64,000 nucleotides of DNA from Vibrio cincinnatiensis. GTDB taxonomy: Bacteria > Pseudomonadota > Gammaproteobacteria > Enterobacterales > Vibrionaceae. The DNA lies in contig NZ_SGOM01000006.1 of assembly GCF_022113815.1 (NCBI RefSeq), forward strand, positions 1 to 64,000, in the 5' to 3' direction. Shown one piece after another: positions 24,343 through 32,872 of this stretch. Each line of letters begins with the position of its first letter. The stretch's first letter is position 1. The notes beneath the pieces are model-generated. The model was not told the origin of the DNA. It saw nothing but the letters and a program-made list of their open reading frames with translations, and made no database searches. The position numbers and the translations under genes are program-made.

Positions 24343-25632
24343 ATGGATTTAGCGTTCGACCGCCAGCATATCTGGCATCCTTATACTTCAACACTGACAC
24401 CTCTGACCTGTTATCCCGTTAGCCATGCACAAGGGGTTCATCTCTATTTAGACGATGAAAAACCACTGATTGATGGTATGTCTTCATGGTGGGCAGCTAT
24501 TCATGGCTATAACCACCCCGTACTCACACAAGCCGCCCACCAACAATTGGATAAGATGGCACATGTGATGTTTGGAGGGATCACGCATCAGCCTGCAATT
24601 GATATCTGCCAACGTTTATTAAGGCTAGCCCCCCAAAATTTACAACACATTTTTCTCGCGGATTCCGGTTCAGTTGCCGTTGAAGTAAGCCTGAAAATGG
24701 CGCTGCAATATTGGCAAGCGAAAGGAGAGCCTCGCGCAAAATTTTTGACGCTACGCCACGGTTATCATGGGGATACCTTTGCTGCTATGTCGGTCACCGA
24801 TCCTGATAACTCAATGCACCGCCTATATAAAGGGTTTCTCCCAGAACATCTCTTTGCCGATTCACCACAAATCGGTTTTTGGCAAAACTGGCAAGAGCAT
24901 GATATCGACGATTTTCGCAACAAATTGATCGAACATCACAAGCAGATTGCGGCGGTGATCTTAGAGCCAATTGTGCAAGGAGCGGGCGGAATGCGGATTT
25001 ATCATCCTGAATTTTTACGCCAAGTTCGAGTGCTATGTGATGAATATGGCGTACTGCTGATCCTCGATGAAATCGCCACGGGGTTTGGCCGCACAGGAAA
25101 ACTGTTTGCCTGCCAACATGCAGGTGTGGAACCCGATATTATGTGTGTGGGAAAAGCCCTGACTGGTGGTTATATGACGCTGGCCGCGACCTTAACCAGT
25201 AAGCAAGTCGCGGATACGGTCTGTAGTGGTGACGCGCAGTGTTTTATGCACGGACCAACTTTTATGGGTAATCCACTGGCTTGCGCCGTTGCAGCCGCTA
25301 GCTTAGCGCTTATCGAACAAGGCGACTGGCAAACCCAAGTTGCGCAGATCGAAGCGCAATTTGCTGCGCGATTACCCACATTTCATACTTATCCTAGTGT
25401 CAAAGAGACTCGTTGGCTCGGCGCTATCGGAGTTATCGAAACTCAGCAACCAGTCAATATGGAAGTCATTCAAGCCCTGTTTGTTGAATTAGGGGTATGG
25501 ATTCGCCCCTTCGGGCGCTTAATTTATTTGATGCCACCCTATATCAGTACGCCTGAACATATAGCAGCATTACTCGATGCGGTAGAAGTTGCGTTGCAGA
25601 GCCCAGATTGTTTTCAACCTGTTGAGCAATAA
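24343..25632 (+). CDS. bioA: Adenosylmethionine-8-amino-7-oxononanoate aminotransferase (DAPA synthase)
   Basis: A 429-aa class III PLP aminotransferase that uses SAM as amino donor. Typical segments are the start MDLAFDRQHIWHPYTS, DGMSSWWAAIHGYNHP, the PLP-Asp segment LLILDEIATGFGRTGK and the Schiff-base lysine in MCVGKALTGGYMTLAAT (about residue 273). It is divergent from bioBFCD. Confidence 0.97.
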   Translation: MDLAFDRQHIWHPYTSTLTPLTCYPVSHAQGVHLYLDDEKPLIDGMSSWWAAIHGYNHPVLTQAAHQQLDKMAHVMFGGITHQPAIDICQRLLRLAPQNLQHIFLADSGSVAVEVSLKMALQYWQAKGEPRAKFLTLRHGYHGDTFAAMSVTDPDNSMHRLYKGFLPEHLFADSPQIGFWQNWQEHDIDDFRNKLIEHHKQIAAVILEPIVQGAGGMRIYHPEFLRQVRVLCDEYGVLLILDEIATGFGRTGKLFACQHAGVEPDIMCVGKALTGGYMTLAATLTSKQVADTVCSGDAQCFMHGPTFMGNPLACAVAAASLALIEQGDWQTQVAQIEAQFAARLPTFHTYPSVKETRWLGAIGVIETQQPVNMEVIQALFVELGVWIRPFGRLIYLMPPYISTPEHIAALLDAVEVALQSPDCFQPVEQ

Positions 25633-25633
25633 A

Positions 25634-25670
25634 CAATCCACCGCCATCGTATATACATGGCGGTGGATTG
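25634..25670. terminator. Long stem-loop between bioA and nirD
   Basis: A perfect 14-bp stem CAATCCACCGCCAT/ATGGCGGTGGATTG with a 9-nt loop starts 1 bp after the bioA stop. The following sequence is GCTTTCGATT on the plus strand and TTTATTG on the minus strand, so it is a weak-tail terminator that may serve both convergent operons. Confidence 0.7.
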
Positions 25671-25742
25671 GCTTTCGATTCTCATATCCAATACTGAGCA
25701 GCGATACCCAAACAACTTGGCGTTGCAAATAGGAAGGGGATA

Positions 25743-26093
25743 TTATGCCGACAAGGCATTGACCACTTCATTAGCCACCAGATAGACCCTTCCCTGCTCG
25801 ATAACCACAGGCCAGCAATCGATCTGAATCTCTGGCTCTTCTAAGCAGTGCCCCGTTAACAAGTTAAAATGCTGTTTATACATTGGGGAGGCGACACAAG
25901 GGACTCCTTGTACATCCCCCACAATTCCGCGGCTTAATACATAAGCTTTACTGATTGGGTCCCAATTTTGTACCGCATACACTTGTGGCTGACACTCGGG
26001 CAGATAAAAGAGCGCCACTTGTTGATCGCCAATCAATGCTGCGCAACCTTGGTAAGGGATGAGTTCATTCAGATGACAAATCCGTTCCATCAT
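25743..26093 (-). CDS. nirD: Nitrite reductase (NADH) small subunit
   Basis: A 116-aa NirD, a Rieske-fold subunit that partners NirB. Like other NirD proteins it lacks the Cys/His ligands of a true Rieske cluster, although the fold segments RGIVGDVQGVPCVASPMYKQHFNLLTG are recognisable. The start overlaps the nirB stop as TAATG. It is the last gene of the nrtABC-nirBD operon. Confidence 0.94.
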   Translation of the reverse strand: MMERICHLNELIPYQGCAALIGDQQVALFYLPECQPQVYAVQNWDPISKAYVLSRGIVGDVQGVPCVASPMYKQHFNLLTGHCLEEPEIQIDCWPVVIEQGRVYLVANEVVNALSA

Positions 26094-28579
26094 TACACCT
26101 CCTCTTGCTCAGCTGGAATTCGTTGCTGACGCAACCGTTGATAATTGAGCGCCATGCTACCTTGCTGATGATTGATAAATGGGCGGAATTTCCGCAGTTT
26201 CAGCTCAGATTCTAATGTACTTTTCCATTCACATTGATAGGTATCAATAACATGCTGCATCTGAGCTTCTAACTGTTCACACACCCCTAATGAATCCTCA
26301 ACAATGACTTGCTTAAGGTAACTGATGCCCCCTTCTAAATTGTCCAGCCACACCGAAGTACGCTGTAACCGATCAGCGGTACGAACGTAAAACATCAAAA
26401 CTCGATCAATCAGCATAACCAATTCATCTTTGCTCAAATCCACGGCGAATAAGTCACCATGTCGTGGCCGCATACCGCCATTACCGCCCACATACAAATT
26501 CCAACCTTTTTCTGTGGCAATAACCCCAATATCTTTGCTCTGCGCTTCTGCACACTCTCGCGTACACCCAGACACGGCAAATTTTAATTTATGAGGGGCA
26601 CGCAAACCTTTGTAACGATGTTCAAGCTCAATCGCCAAACCAACCGAATCATCCACACCGTAGCGACACCAAGTTGAACCCACACACGATTTCACGGTGC
26701 GCAGGGACTTTCCATAAGCATGCCCGGTTTCAAACCCAGCATTGATCAAGGTTCGCCAAATCTCAGGTAACTGTTCCATTTGCGCACCAAACAGATCCAC
26801 ACGTTGTCCACCGGTGATCTTGGTGTATAGGTCATAACGCTTGGCAACCTCACCCAGCACAATCAGTTTATCTGGCGTAATTTCACCACCAGCGACGCGT
26901 GGGACAACTGAATAAGAACCATCTTTTTGTAGATTAGCCATAAAGGCATCGTTCGAATCTTGCAACCCGCTGAGATCAGGCTGCATGATGTGTTCATTCC
27001 ACAATGAAGCGAACAGAGAGGCGGCGGTGGGTTTACAAATATCACACCCTAACCCTTGCCCGTGTTTATGCAGCAGTGTTGCAAAGTCTTTGATCTGCTC
27101 AACCTGACAAAGATGGAACAGCTCTTGACGTGAATAAGCAAAGTGTTCACATAGATGGTGATTGACCTCCATGCCCATCGAGACCAATTCTGCATCCAAC
27201 ACCGACTTAACCATACCGCTACAACCACCGCATCCGGTGCCCGCTTTGGTGACCGCTTTGAGATCAGTTAACTCGGTTGCCCCCGCATGAATCGCCGCCA
27301 CCAAAGCCCCTTTAGTGACATTGTGGCAGGAACAAATCACACTGCTGTCTGCCATCTCGCCACGAAGTAATGAACTATCAAACAAGAGATGAGCCGGATG
27401 CTCAGGTAACACGGTTTGATTCAAATAGGCTTGCAATAGAACATCATAATCACCGCTATCACCGACTAAAATTGCGCCCAACAGCCGAGTGGCGCTTTCA
27501 TCGACCACCAGTTTTTTATACGTCCCTTTATTGGTGTCTTGCAGCACCAGTTCTTTTGCCCCTTCGCTCTGCATCTGCGCATCACCAATCGAGGCAACGT
27601 CAACCCCTAACAATTTGAGTTTGGTACTCATATCCGCGCCACTAAAGGTATGGCTTCTACCTAACAGATGGTCAGCCACCACTCGCGCCATCGCATAACC
27701 GGGAGCCACTAAGCCAAAGATCTTTTGCTGCCACAGGGCGCATTCACCAATAGCATAAATATGCTCATCACTGGTTACGCATTGGTCGGAAATAACAATC
27801 CCTCCTCGTTCACCTATCTCTAACCCAGCTTGACGAGCTAATGTATCTTGCGGACGAATCCCCGCAGAAAAAACAATTACATCCACTTCCAGCGCAGGAG
27901 CATCTTTAAAGACCATCCGGTGTTTGGCACTTTCCCCGTCAATAATCTTTTCGGTTACGGTGGAGGTATGCACCTTAAGACCCAAGTGCTCAATCTTACT
28001 TTTTAATAACGCACCACCGCCGTCATCTAACTGAACTGGCATTAAACGCGGCGCAAATTCCACCACATGCGTCTCTAAACCAAGCAAACGCAGGGCATTC
28101 GCGGCTTCAAGTCCCAGTAATCCCCCTCCGATCACCGCACCACTTTTTGCGCCCTGACAAGCCAACCGAATTGCAGACAAATCTTCTAATGTGCGATAGA
28201 CAAAGATGTTGTCTCGCTCACGACCGGGCACTGGTGGAACAAAAGGATAAGAACCGGTTGCCAGTACCAAGCGGTCATAGCCCATAAGCTCTTCTTCATC
28301 CAAGATAAGCGTTTTTTGTCCACGATTAATCGCGGTAACCTGACTGCCCAAGATCAGGTTAATCCCCTGTTTTTGATACCACTCTTCACTACTCAGCATT
28401 AAGTCGTCATGGGACTTTCCACTAAACAGAGAAGAGAGCTGAACTCGGTCATAAGCAATAAAGCGTTCTTCACCAATGACTGTGATCCGTTTTTCTAAAT
28501 GCGCTTGTTTTTCCACTAACTGAGCGACCAAGTGGTGTCCGACCATGCCGTTTCCGACAATGACAATATGTTCCATCAT
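26093..28579 (-). CDS. nirB: Nitrite reductase [NAD(P)H] large subunit
   Basis: An 828-aa cytoplasmic siroheme enzyme that reduces nitrite to ammonium. Domains in order: FAD/NAD-binding pyridine nucleotide oxidoreductase (about 1-300, GNGMVGHHL and GAVIGGGLLGLEAAN), a BFD-like [2Fe-2S] domain (about 410-460, CSCHNVT and GCGGCSGMV), a ferredoxin-like half-domain, and the siroheme/[4Fe-4S] domain with cysteines in SCVGSTWCRYG and SGCTRECAEAQ. Its place behind nitrate transport genes points to assimilation. CobA, encoded in the neighbouring operon, makes the siroheme precursor. Confidence 0.97.
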   Translation of the reverse strand: MMEHIVIVGNGMVGHHLVAQLVEKQAHLEKRITVIGEERFIAYDRVQLSSLFSGKSHDDLMLSSEEWYQKQGINLILGSQVTAINRGQKTLILDEEELMGYDRLVLATGSYPFVPPVPGRERDNIFVYRTLEDLSAIRLACQGAKSGAVIGGGLLGLEAANALRLLGLETHVVEFAPRLMPVQLDDGGGALLKSKIEHLGLKVHTSTVTEKIIDGESAKHRMVFKDAPALEVDVIVFSAGIRPQDTLARQAGLEIGERGGIVISDQCVTSDEHIYAIGECALWQQKIFGLVAPGYAMARVVADHLLGRSHTFSGADMSTKLKLLGVDVASIGDAQMQSEGAKELVLQDTNKGTYKKLVVDESATRLLGAILVGDSGDYDVLLQAYLNQTVLPEHPAHLLFDSSLLRGEMADSSVICSCHNVTKGALVAAIHAGATELTDLKAVTKAGTGCGGCSGMVKSVLDAELVSMGMEVNHHLCEHFAYSRQELFHLCQVEQIKDFATLLHKHGQGLGCDICKPTAASLFASLWNEHIMQPDLSGLQDSNDAFMANLQKDGSYSVVPRVAGGEITPDKLIVLGEVAKRYDLYTKITGGQRVDLFGAQMEQLPEIWRTLINAGFETGHAYGKSLRTVKSCVGSTWCRYGVDDSVGLAIELEHRYKGLRAPHKLKFAVSGCTRECAEAQSKDIGVIATEKGWNLYVGGNGGMRPRHGDLFAVDLSKDELVMLIDRVLMFYVRTADRLQRTSVWLDNLEGGISYLKQVIVEDSLGVCEQLEAQMQHVIDTYQCEWKSTLESELKLRKFRPFINHQQGSMALNYQRLRQQRIPAEQEEV

Positions 28580-28591
28580 CTTATAAATTCC

Positions 28592-29419
28592 TTATGCTCG
28601 TTTGGCGACCGTTGCAACCGGAAGGCTACGTGGCTCTGAATGACTCTGTTTTTCATACAAAAAACGCAGCACAGACTGACGATATTTTTGATAGGTCACA
28701 TCATCGGCTAATTGCACCCGATCACGCGGACGCGGCAGATCAATGCTGAGCACTTCACCAATGGTGGCGGCTGGGCCATTCGTCATCATGACTATCTTAT
28801 CTGAGAGAAGCACCGCTTCATCCACATCGTGGGTGATCATAATGATGGTGTTGCTGAGCTCCGCTTGGATATCCATCAACGCATCTTGCAAACGGGCCCG
28901 TGTTAATGCATCCAATGCGCCAAACGGCTCATCCATCAACAACACTTTGGGACGCAAGGCTAAGGCTCGGGCAATACCCACCCGTTGTTTCATTCCTCCT
29001 GATATTTCATCGGGTTTCTTATCGGCAGCATGCGAAAGCTGAATCAAGGCTAAATAATGTTCCACTTGCTCTCTGACCCAATGTTTACTTCGCCCTTGGG
29101 CTATTTGTTTTACCGCTAACTCCACATTCTGATACACCGTTAACCACGGTAGTAACGAATGGTTTTGAAACACCACTGCACGTTCGGGTCCGGGACCTGA
29201 TACTTCCCGCCCTTCTAAGATCACGCCACCCTCTGTTGGTGTATGTAGCCCCGCCACCAAATTCAGTACCGTCGATTTACCACAACCGGAGTGACCAATC
29301 AGCGAAATAAACTCCCCTTTTTGGATGGGCAAATTGACATTTTTTAGCGCCACAAACTCACCTTGTGGTGTTGGGAAACGCATCCCTAATTGAGTTAAAT
29401 CTAATAATGGTTTTGACAT
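28592..29419 (-). CDS. nrtC: Nitrate ABC transporter, ATP-binding protein
   Basis: A 275-aa ATPase starting MSKPLLDLTQLGMRFPTPQG, with Walker A GHSGCGKST (about residue 44), signature SGGMKQRVGIARAL and Walker B VLLMDEPFGALD. It energises nitrate/nitrite uptake with NrtA and NrtB. The start at 29419 has AGGAGAACAGG directly upstream; the frame is open further but runs into nrtB. It is the single-domain NrtD/NasD type and lacks the NrtA-like C-terminal extension of cyanobacterial NrtC. Confidence 0.93.
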   Translation of the reverse strand: MSKPLLDLTQLGMRFPTPQGEFVALKNVNLPIQKGEFISLIGHSGCGKSTVLNLVAGLHTPTEGGVILEGREVSGPGPERAVVFQNHSLLPWLTVYQNVELAVKQIAQGRSKHWVREQVEHYLALIQLSHAADKKPDEISGGMKQRVGIARALALRPKVLLMDEPFGALDALTRARLQDALMDIQAELSNTIIMITHDVDEAVLLSDKIVMMTNGPAATIGEVLSIDLPRPRDRVQLADDVTYQKYRQSVLRFLYEKQSHSEPRSLPVATVAKRA

Positions 29420-29429
29420 CCTGTTCTCC

Positions 29430-30398
29430 TTAGCGCAGCGCTTGTTGTTTGTTCCACGACAAGCGTTTTTGTAACTCCAACATGCCGCGATCGAGTAACA
29501 ACCCAATAAAACCAATGGTGATCACTGCCACCATAATGCGACCCAGTGACGCTGAGCTACCACTTTGAAATTCATCCCAGACAAACTTGCCCAGTCCCGG
29601 ATTTTGTGCCAGCATTTCAGCCGCAATGAGCACCATCCAAGCTATCCCGAGCGACAAACGTAAACCCGTAAAAATCATCGGAACCGCCGAGGGTAAAACG
29701 ATGGTACGGATATGTTGCCACCACGATAAACGCAACACTTTACTGACATTGATTAAGTCCTTGTCGACACTGGTGACCCCAACGGCTGTGTTAATTAATG
29801 TTGGCCAAAGGCTACAAAGCGCGACAGTGAACAATGAGTTGACAAAAGATTTGGCAAAGAGCGGATCGTCACTGACATAAGTGGCACTGACCACCATAGT
29901 GACAATCGGCAACCAAGCCAGTGGTGAGACGGGTTTAAGCAGTTGAATAATCGGATTGACCGCTTGATACAAGCCTTGATTCAAACCAAGCAGGATGCCC
30001 AACGGAATCGCCAATAAAGAAGCAAACAGAAATCCCGCACCAACCGTTAACAAGCTGGTTCCTATCTGATCAAAAAAGGTCGCTTTACCGGTATAAGGGC
30101 GAATTTTGACTTCGGCTTGAGGATTTTCAGCCAAGGTCTCTGCATTACGTTGTTCCTGACGTTCAATAAATGCTTGAGCTTTCTCTCGTTGTTGAACATG
30201 TTCTTGCACCAGATGAGTAAACTGAGTAAACGTTTGTACTGGTCCGGGCAGCGTTCCTAATGAGGTTTGTACCTGTTTGGCAACCAGATGCCATCCCAGT
30301 AAAAAGAGGCACAATCCAATCAATGGCAGTAACACCATTTTACTTCGATTCATCACTTGAGCCCGATTAGGGATAAGTGAAATTACATTACTCGACAT
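29430..30398 (-). CDS. nrtB: Nitrate ABC transporter, permease protein
   Basis: A 322-aa permease of the NrtB/SsuC type. One N-terminal membrane helix (about residues 18-40) is followed by a polar, charged periplasmic stretch (about 50-105), then about five helices with the permease EAA loop region near LRLSWWQHIRTIVLPSAVPMI. It is the fourth-to-last gene of the operon, 10 bp from nrtC. Confidence 0.93.
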   Translation of the reverse strand: MSSNVISLIPNRAQVMNRSKMVLLPLIGLCLFLLGWHLVAKQVQTSLGTLPGPVQTFTQFTHLVQEHVQQREKAQAFIERQEQRNAETLAENPQAEVKIRPYTGKATFFDQIGTSLLTVGAGFLFASLLAIPLGILLGLNQGLYQAVNPIIQLLKPVSPLAWLPIVTMVVSATYVSDDPLFAKSFVNSLFTVALCSLWPTLINTAVGVTSVDKDLINVSKVLRLSWWQHIRTIVLPSAVPMIFTGLRLSLGIAWMVLIAAEMLAQNPGLGKFVWDEFQSGSSASLGRIMVAVITIGFIGLLLDRGMLELQKRLSWNKQQALR

Positions 30399-30496
30399 AG
30401 CTGACTCCTTCGCGATTCCCTTTCTAACTAGGGCTATCCATTAACTTCCTGAAAAAACCGCTTGAGCGTACCCGATATACGCCCTAAGCGGCTGGT

Positions 30497-31861
30497 TTAT
30501 ACTTTGTCGTTACCTTTAAGACCGATGGTGAGTTGTTCCAGATATTGATTGGGTTTGCGTCCGTCATATTCGATCTGATCAATAAAATCAGACTGTGGGG
30601 CACGAAATCCCTCTTCTTGGCTAAAATCAGGAAACACTTCCGCACCAATTCGACCTTCTTCAATTAAGGCTTGAGCTGCTTGTTGATAAATATCTGGGCG
30701 ATAAACTTGTTTGGCGATTTGCTGATACCAATCATCCGACTTCGCTTGTGGGATCTGCCCCCAACGGCGCATTTGAGTGAGCGTCCAAATGGCATCACTG
30801 TAGTAGGGATACGTTGCGTGGTGGCGGAAAAATACATTGAAATCGGGCACCTGGCGGACATCGCCTTTCTCATATTCAAAGGTTCCCAACATCGAGTTAG
30901 CAATCACCTCTTCATCCGCTCCCACATAGTCACTTTTGGCTAATATTTTTACTGCTTCACGACGGTTCGCATTCTGATTTTCATCCAACCAGTGAGCGGC
31001 TCGGATTAATGCTTTCACTAACCGAATATGCGTATTGGGATTTTGCTCTGCCCACGACTTAGAGACCCCCAATACTTTCTCTGGGTTATTTTTCCAGATC
31101 TCATAATCGGTGATAACGGGTACACCAATCCCTTTAAATACCGCTTGTTGATTCCAAGGTTCCCCCACGCTATAACCTTTGATGGTTCCCGCTTCCATCG
31201 TGGCGGGCATTTGTGGTGGTGGTGTCACGCTGAGCAGAGCCTGTGCCTGAATTCGACCACTATTATCGCCAGCAAGAGGAGCATAAAAACCGGGGTGAAT
31301 ACCTCCGGCGGCGAGCCAATAGCGCAGTTCATAGTTGTGGGTTGAAACCGGAAACACCATACCCATCTTGAAAAGCTTACCTTCCTGATCATACTGCTCA
31401 ATCACAGGTTTCAATGCGCTGGCACTGATCGGATGAACTACCTTTCCGGCTTGATCTCTTTGCAAATAAGGTTGCATCTGTTGCCACACATCATTGGCCA
31501 CCGTAATCGCATTACCATTCAAATCCATACTGAAAGCGGTAATAATGTCAGCTTGAGTCCCAATACCGATGGTCGCCCCTAACGGTTGTCCGGCTAACAT
31601 ATGTGCACCATCTAATTCGCCATCGATCACTCTATCCAGTAGCACTTTCCAGTTGGCTTGCGCTTCCAACGTGACATACAAACCTTCATCTTCAAAAAAG
31701 CCTTTTTCATAAGCAATCGCCAGTGGTGCCATATCAGTGAGCTTAATAAATCCCAGCTTTAGATCTTCTTTTTCAGGCTTAGCAAGGTTTGCTTGTGCCC
31801 CCGTGGCAAGCAGAACTGAGCCTAACACCATGCTCCCTATCCAGTTCTTAATTGATCCCAT
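30497..31861 (-). CDS. nrtA: Nitrate ABC transporter, substrate-binding protein
   Basis: A protein of about 454 aa of the NrtA/NasF family. The N-terminus [24 protein letters not shown] is a Sec signal peptide, so it is periplasmic here rather than the cytoplasmic sensor NasS, which is a leaderless homologue. The family core [27 protein letters not shown] follows. I chose the ATG at 31861 because AGGGAG lies 7 nt upstream; the ATG at 31867 is too close. It is the first gene of the nrtABC-nirBD operon behind a sigma-54 promoter and an ANTAR-type leader. Confidence 0.93.
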   Translation of the reverse strand: MGSIKNWIGSMVLGSVLLATGAQANLAKPEKEDLKLGFIKLTDMAPLAIAYEKGFFEDEGLYVTLEAQANWKVLLDRVIDGELDGAHMLAGQPLGATIGIGTQADIITAFSMDLNGNAITVANDVWQQMQPYLQRDQAGKVVHPISASALKPVIEQYDQEGKLFKMGMVFPVSTHNYELRYWLAAGGIHPGFYAPLAGDNSGRIQAQALLSVTPPPQMPATMEAGTIKGYSVGEPWNQQAVFKGIGVPVITDYEIWKNNPEKVLGVSKSWAEQNPNTHIRLVKALIRAAHWLDENQNANRREAVKILAKSDYVGADEEVIANSMLGTFEYEKGDVRQVPDFNVFFRHHATYPYYSDAIWTLTQMRRWGQIPQAKSDDWYQQIAKQVYRPDIYQQAAQALIEEGRIGAEVFPDFSQEEGFRAPQSDFIDQIEYDGRKPNQYLEQLTIGLKGNDKV

Positions 31862-31985
31862 CGCCATACTCCCTTTGCGGTATCATAAAAAAAGACGCCA
31901 CCGCTTGAATAAGCCGTGGCGTCTTTGCCAATCATCCTTTAATCATCATGACTGATGTTTTGTGCGGATTAAGTTGTGTTTACGT
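31862..31985 (-). promoter_or_regulatory. ANTAR-target antitermination leader of nrtA
   Basis: The transcript leader holds a strong intrinsic terminator (31887-31926: AAAGACGCCAC/GTGGCGTCTTT with an inner GCTT/AAGC helix, then seven T). Overlapping its 5' arm is a small hairpin TGGC-AAAGAC-GCCA (31917-31930), whose hexaloop has A at position 1 and G at position 4, the recognition rule of ANTAR proteins. A possible upstream hairpin CATC-AGTCAT-GATG lies near 31942-31955 but lacks G at loop position 4. Binding of NasT to the small hairpin would block the terminator. Confidence 0.82.
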
Positions 31986-31995
31986 TAGTGATTAA

Positions 31996-32011
31996 TCCAA
32001 TTACCGTGCCA
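31996..32011 (-). promoter_or_regulatory. Sigma-54 promoter of nrtABC-nirBD
   Basis: On the minus strand the sequence TGGCACGGTAATTGGA matches the -24/-12 consensus TGGCACGNNNNTTGCA at all fixed positions except the last C (G here). Spacing between the two elements is exact. An IHF consensus lies about 20 bp upstream. Confidence 0.78.
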
Positions 32012-32029
32012 GATATTATTTCAAAATAA

Positions 32030-32042
32030 AATCAAAGAGTTA
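32030..32042 (+). promoter_or_regulatory. IHF binding site upstream of the nrtA promoter
   Basis: AATCAAAGAGTTA matches the IHF consensus WATCAANNNNTTR at every fixed position. The identical 13-mer occurs at the corresponding place upstream of nasA (37464-37476). Confidence 0.75.
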
Positions 32043-32073
32043 AATGAAAAGCTATTCTATTGTTATCCTTTTT

Positions 32074-32102
32074 TGCCTTATTGGTGTGCAATCTGCACCA
32101 AT
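32074..32102. promoter_or_regulatory. Candidate NtrC-type enhancer / palindrome upstream of nrtA
   Basis: TGCCTTATTGGTGTGCA (32074-32090) matches the NtrC pattern TGCACY-N5-RGTGCA at 9 of 12 positions. It overlaps a perfect inverted repeat, ATTGGTG-N9-CACCAAT (32080-32102), which has the opposite arm orientation and could be a second regulator's site. The location is 65 to 90 bp upstream of the -24 element. Confidence 0.5.
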
Positions 32103-32130
32103 TCACAGAAATCCAGATACTCCCAAAGTA

Positions 32131-32709
32131 TTAGTTTCTTTCTAACGTCTGCACCACATTCTTTGCCACTTGAGCCAGTGGCAAGCTCGATTGCATCGCA
32201 CTCTTGCGCAGTAATTGATAGGCTTTTTCTTCCTCTAACCCATGGAGACGCATTAAGAGCCCTTTGGCTTTTTCAACCCATTTACGCTCTTGTAATTGCT
32301 GAGCTAACTGAGCCACCTCTTTTTTTACCCTGCTATCTTTGTCGCGTACTTGCTGGGCATATTCAAGCCAAGGCTTTAATTCAAACTGGGTATCAAAAGG
32401 AAGCAAAATAAAATCATGCGTCTCTGGTAATCGTTTAATATCAGAGACTTGAAACTGTTTTAATAGGACAACCAATGGAGATTGGTAAGCTTGGCAAGCC
32501 TCCACCATCATCCTCAACTCGGCGCTGGGTTGACGCCAAGACACGACCACACTAGCCACCGATTCTTTCTGTAATAAAGCGTCAAATTGGTTCAGTTGGC
32601 AGGCAAGAATGTGATCGTAATACGGCGCAAGTTTGCTGCTCAGTGTGGCTTGATCATTCACACTATCGCAGCACACGATGATGGGTTGAGAGGGAAAAGA
32701 GAGTGGCAT
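32131..32709 (-). CDS. nasT: ANTAR-domain antiterminator, NasT-like nitrate response regulator
   Basis: A 192-aa protein with an N-terminal receiver-like domain (about residues 8-118) and a C-terminal three-helix ANTAR domain (about 125-188, KKEVAQLAQQLQERKWVEKAKGLLMRLHGLEEEKAYQLLRKSAM). The usual phospho-acceptor Asp is missing: the strand reads VASVVVSWRQPS. This is expected of NasT-type pseudo-receivers, which are controlled by binding NasS rather than by phosphorylation. It is the last gene of the nasA operon and immediately precedes the leader of nrtA that it probably controls. The longer, NIT-domain NasR of Klebsiella is a different architecture. Confidence 0.9.
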   Translation of the reverse strand: MPLSFPSQPIIVCCDSVNDQATLSSKLAPYYDHILACQLNQFDALLQKESVASVVVSWRQPSAELRMMVEACQAYQSPLVVLLKQFQVSDIKRLPETHDFILLPFDTQFELKPWLEYAQQVRDKDSRVKKEVAQLAQQLQERKWVEKAKGLLMRLHGLEEEKAYQLLRKSAMQSSLPLAQVAKNVVQTLERN

Positions 32710-32872
32710 AAACCTTCCTTGTTTTATTCAAACACACTCGGTTTGTTTGCAAGGAGTAAGCCACTGTAAAAATAAAATACAAATACGATAAATAACAATA
32801 ATTTAGATAATCAAACTTCTACTTTTATACCTCTTTATGAGTAGTTGATACTATGCACCAAAATATCATTCT

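Noticed and set aside
31862-32130. Idea that the NrtA homologue is the cytoplasmic sensor NasS
   Set aside because: The protein begins with a clear Sec signal peptide and is followed by permease and ATPase genes, so it is the periplasmic transport component.
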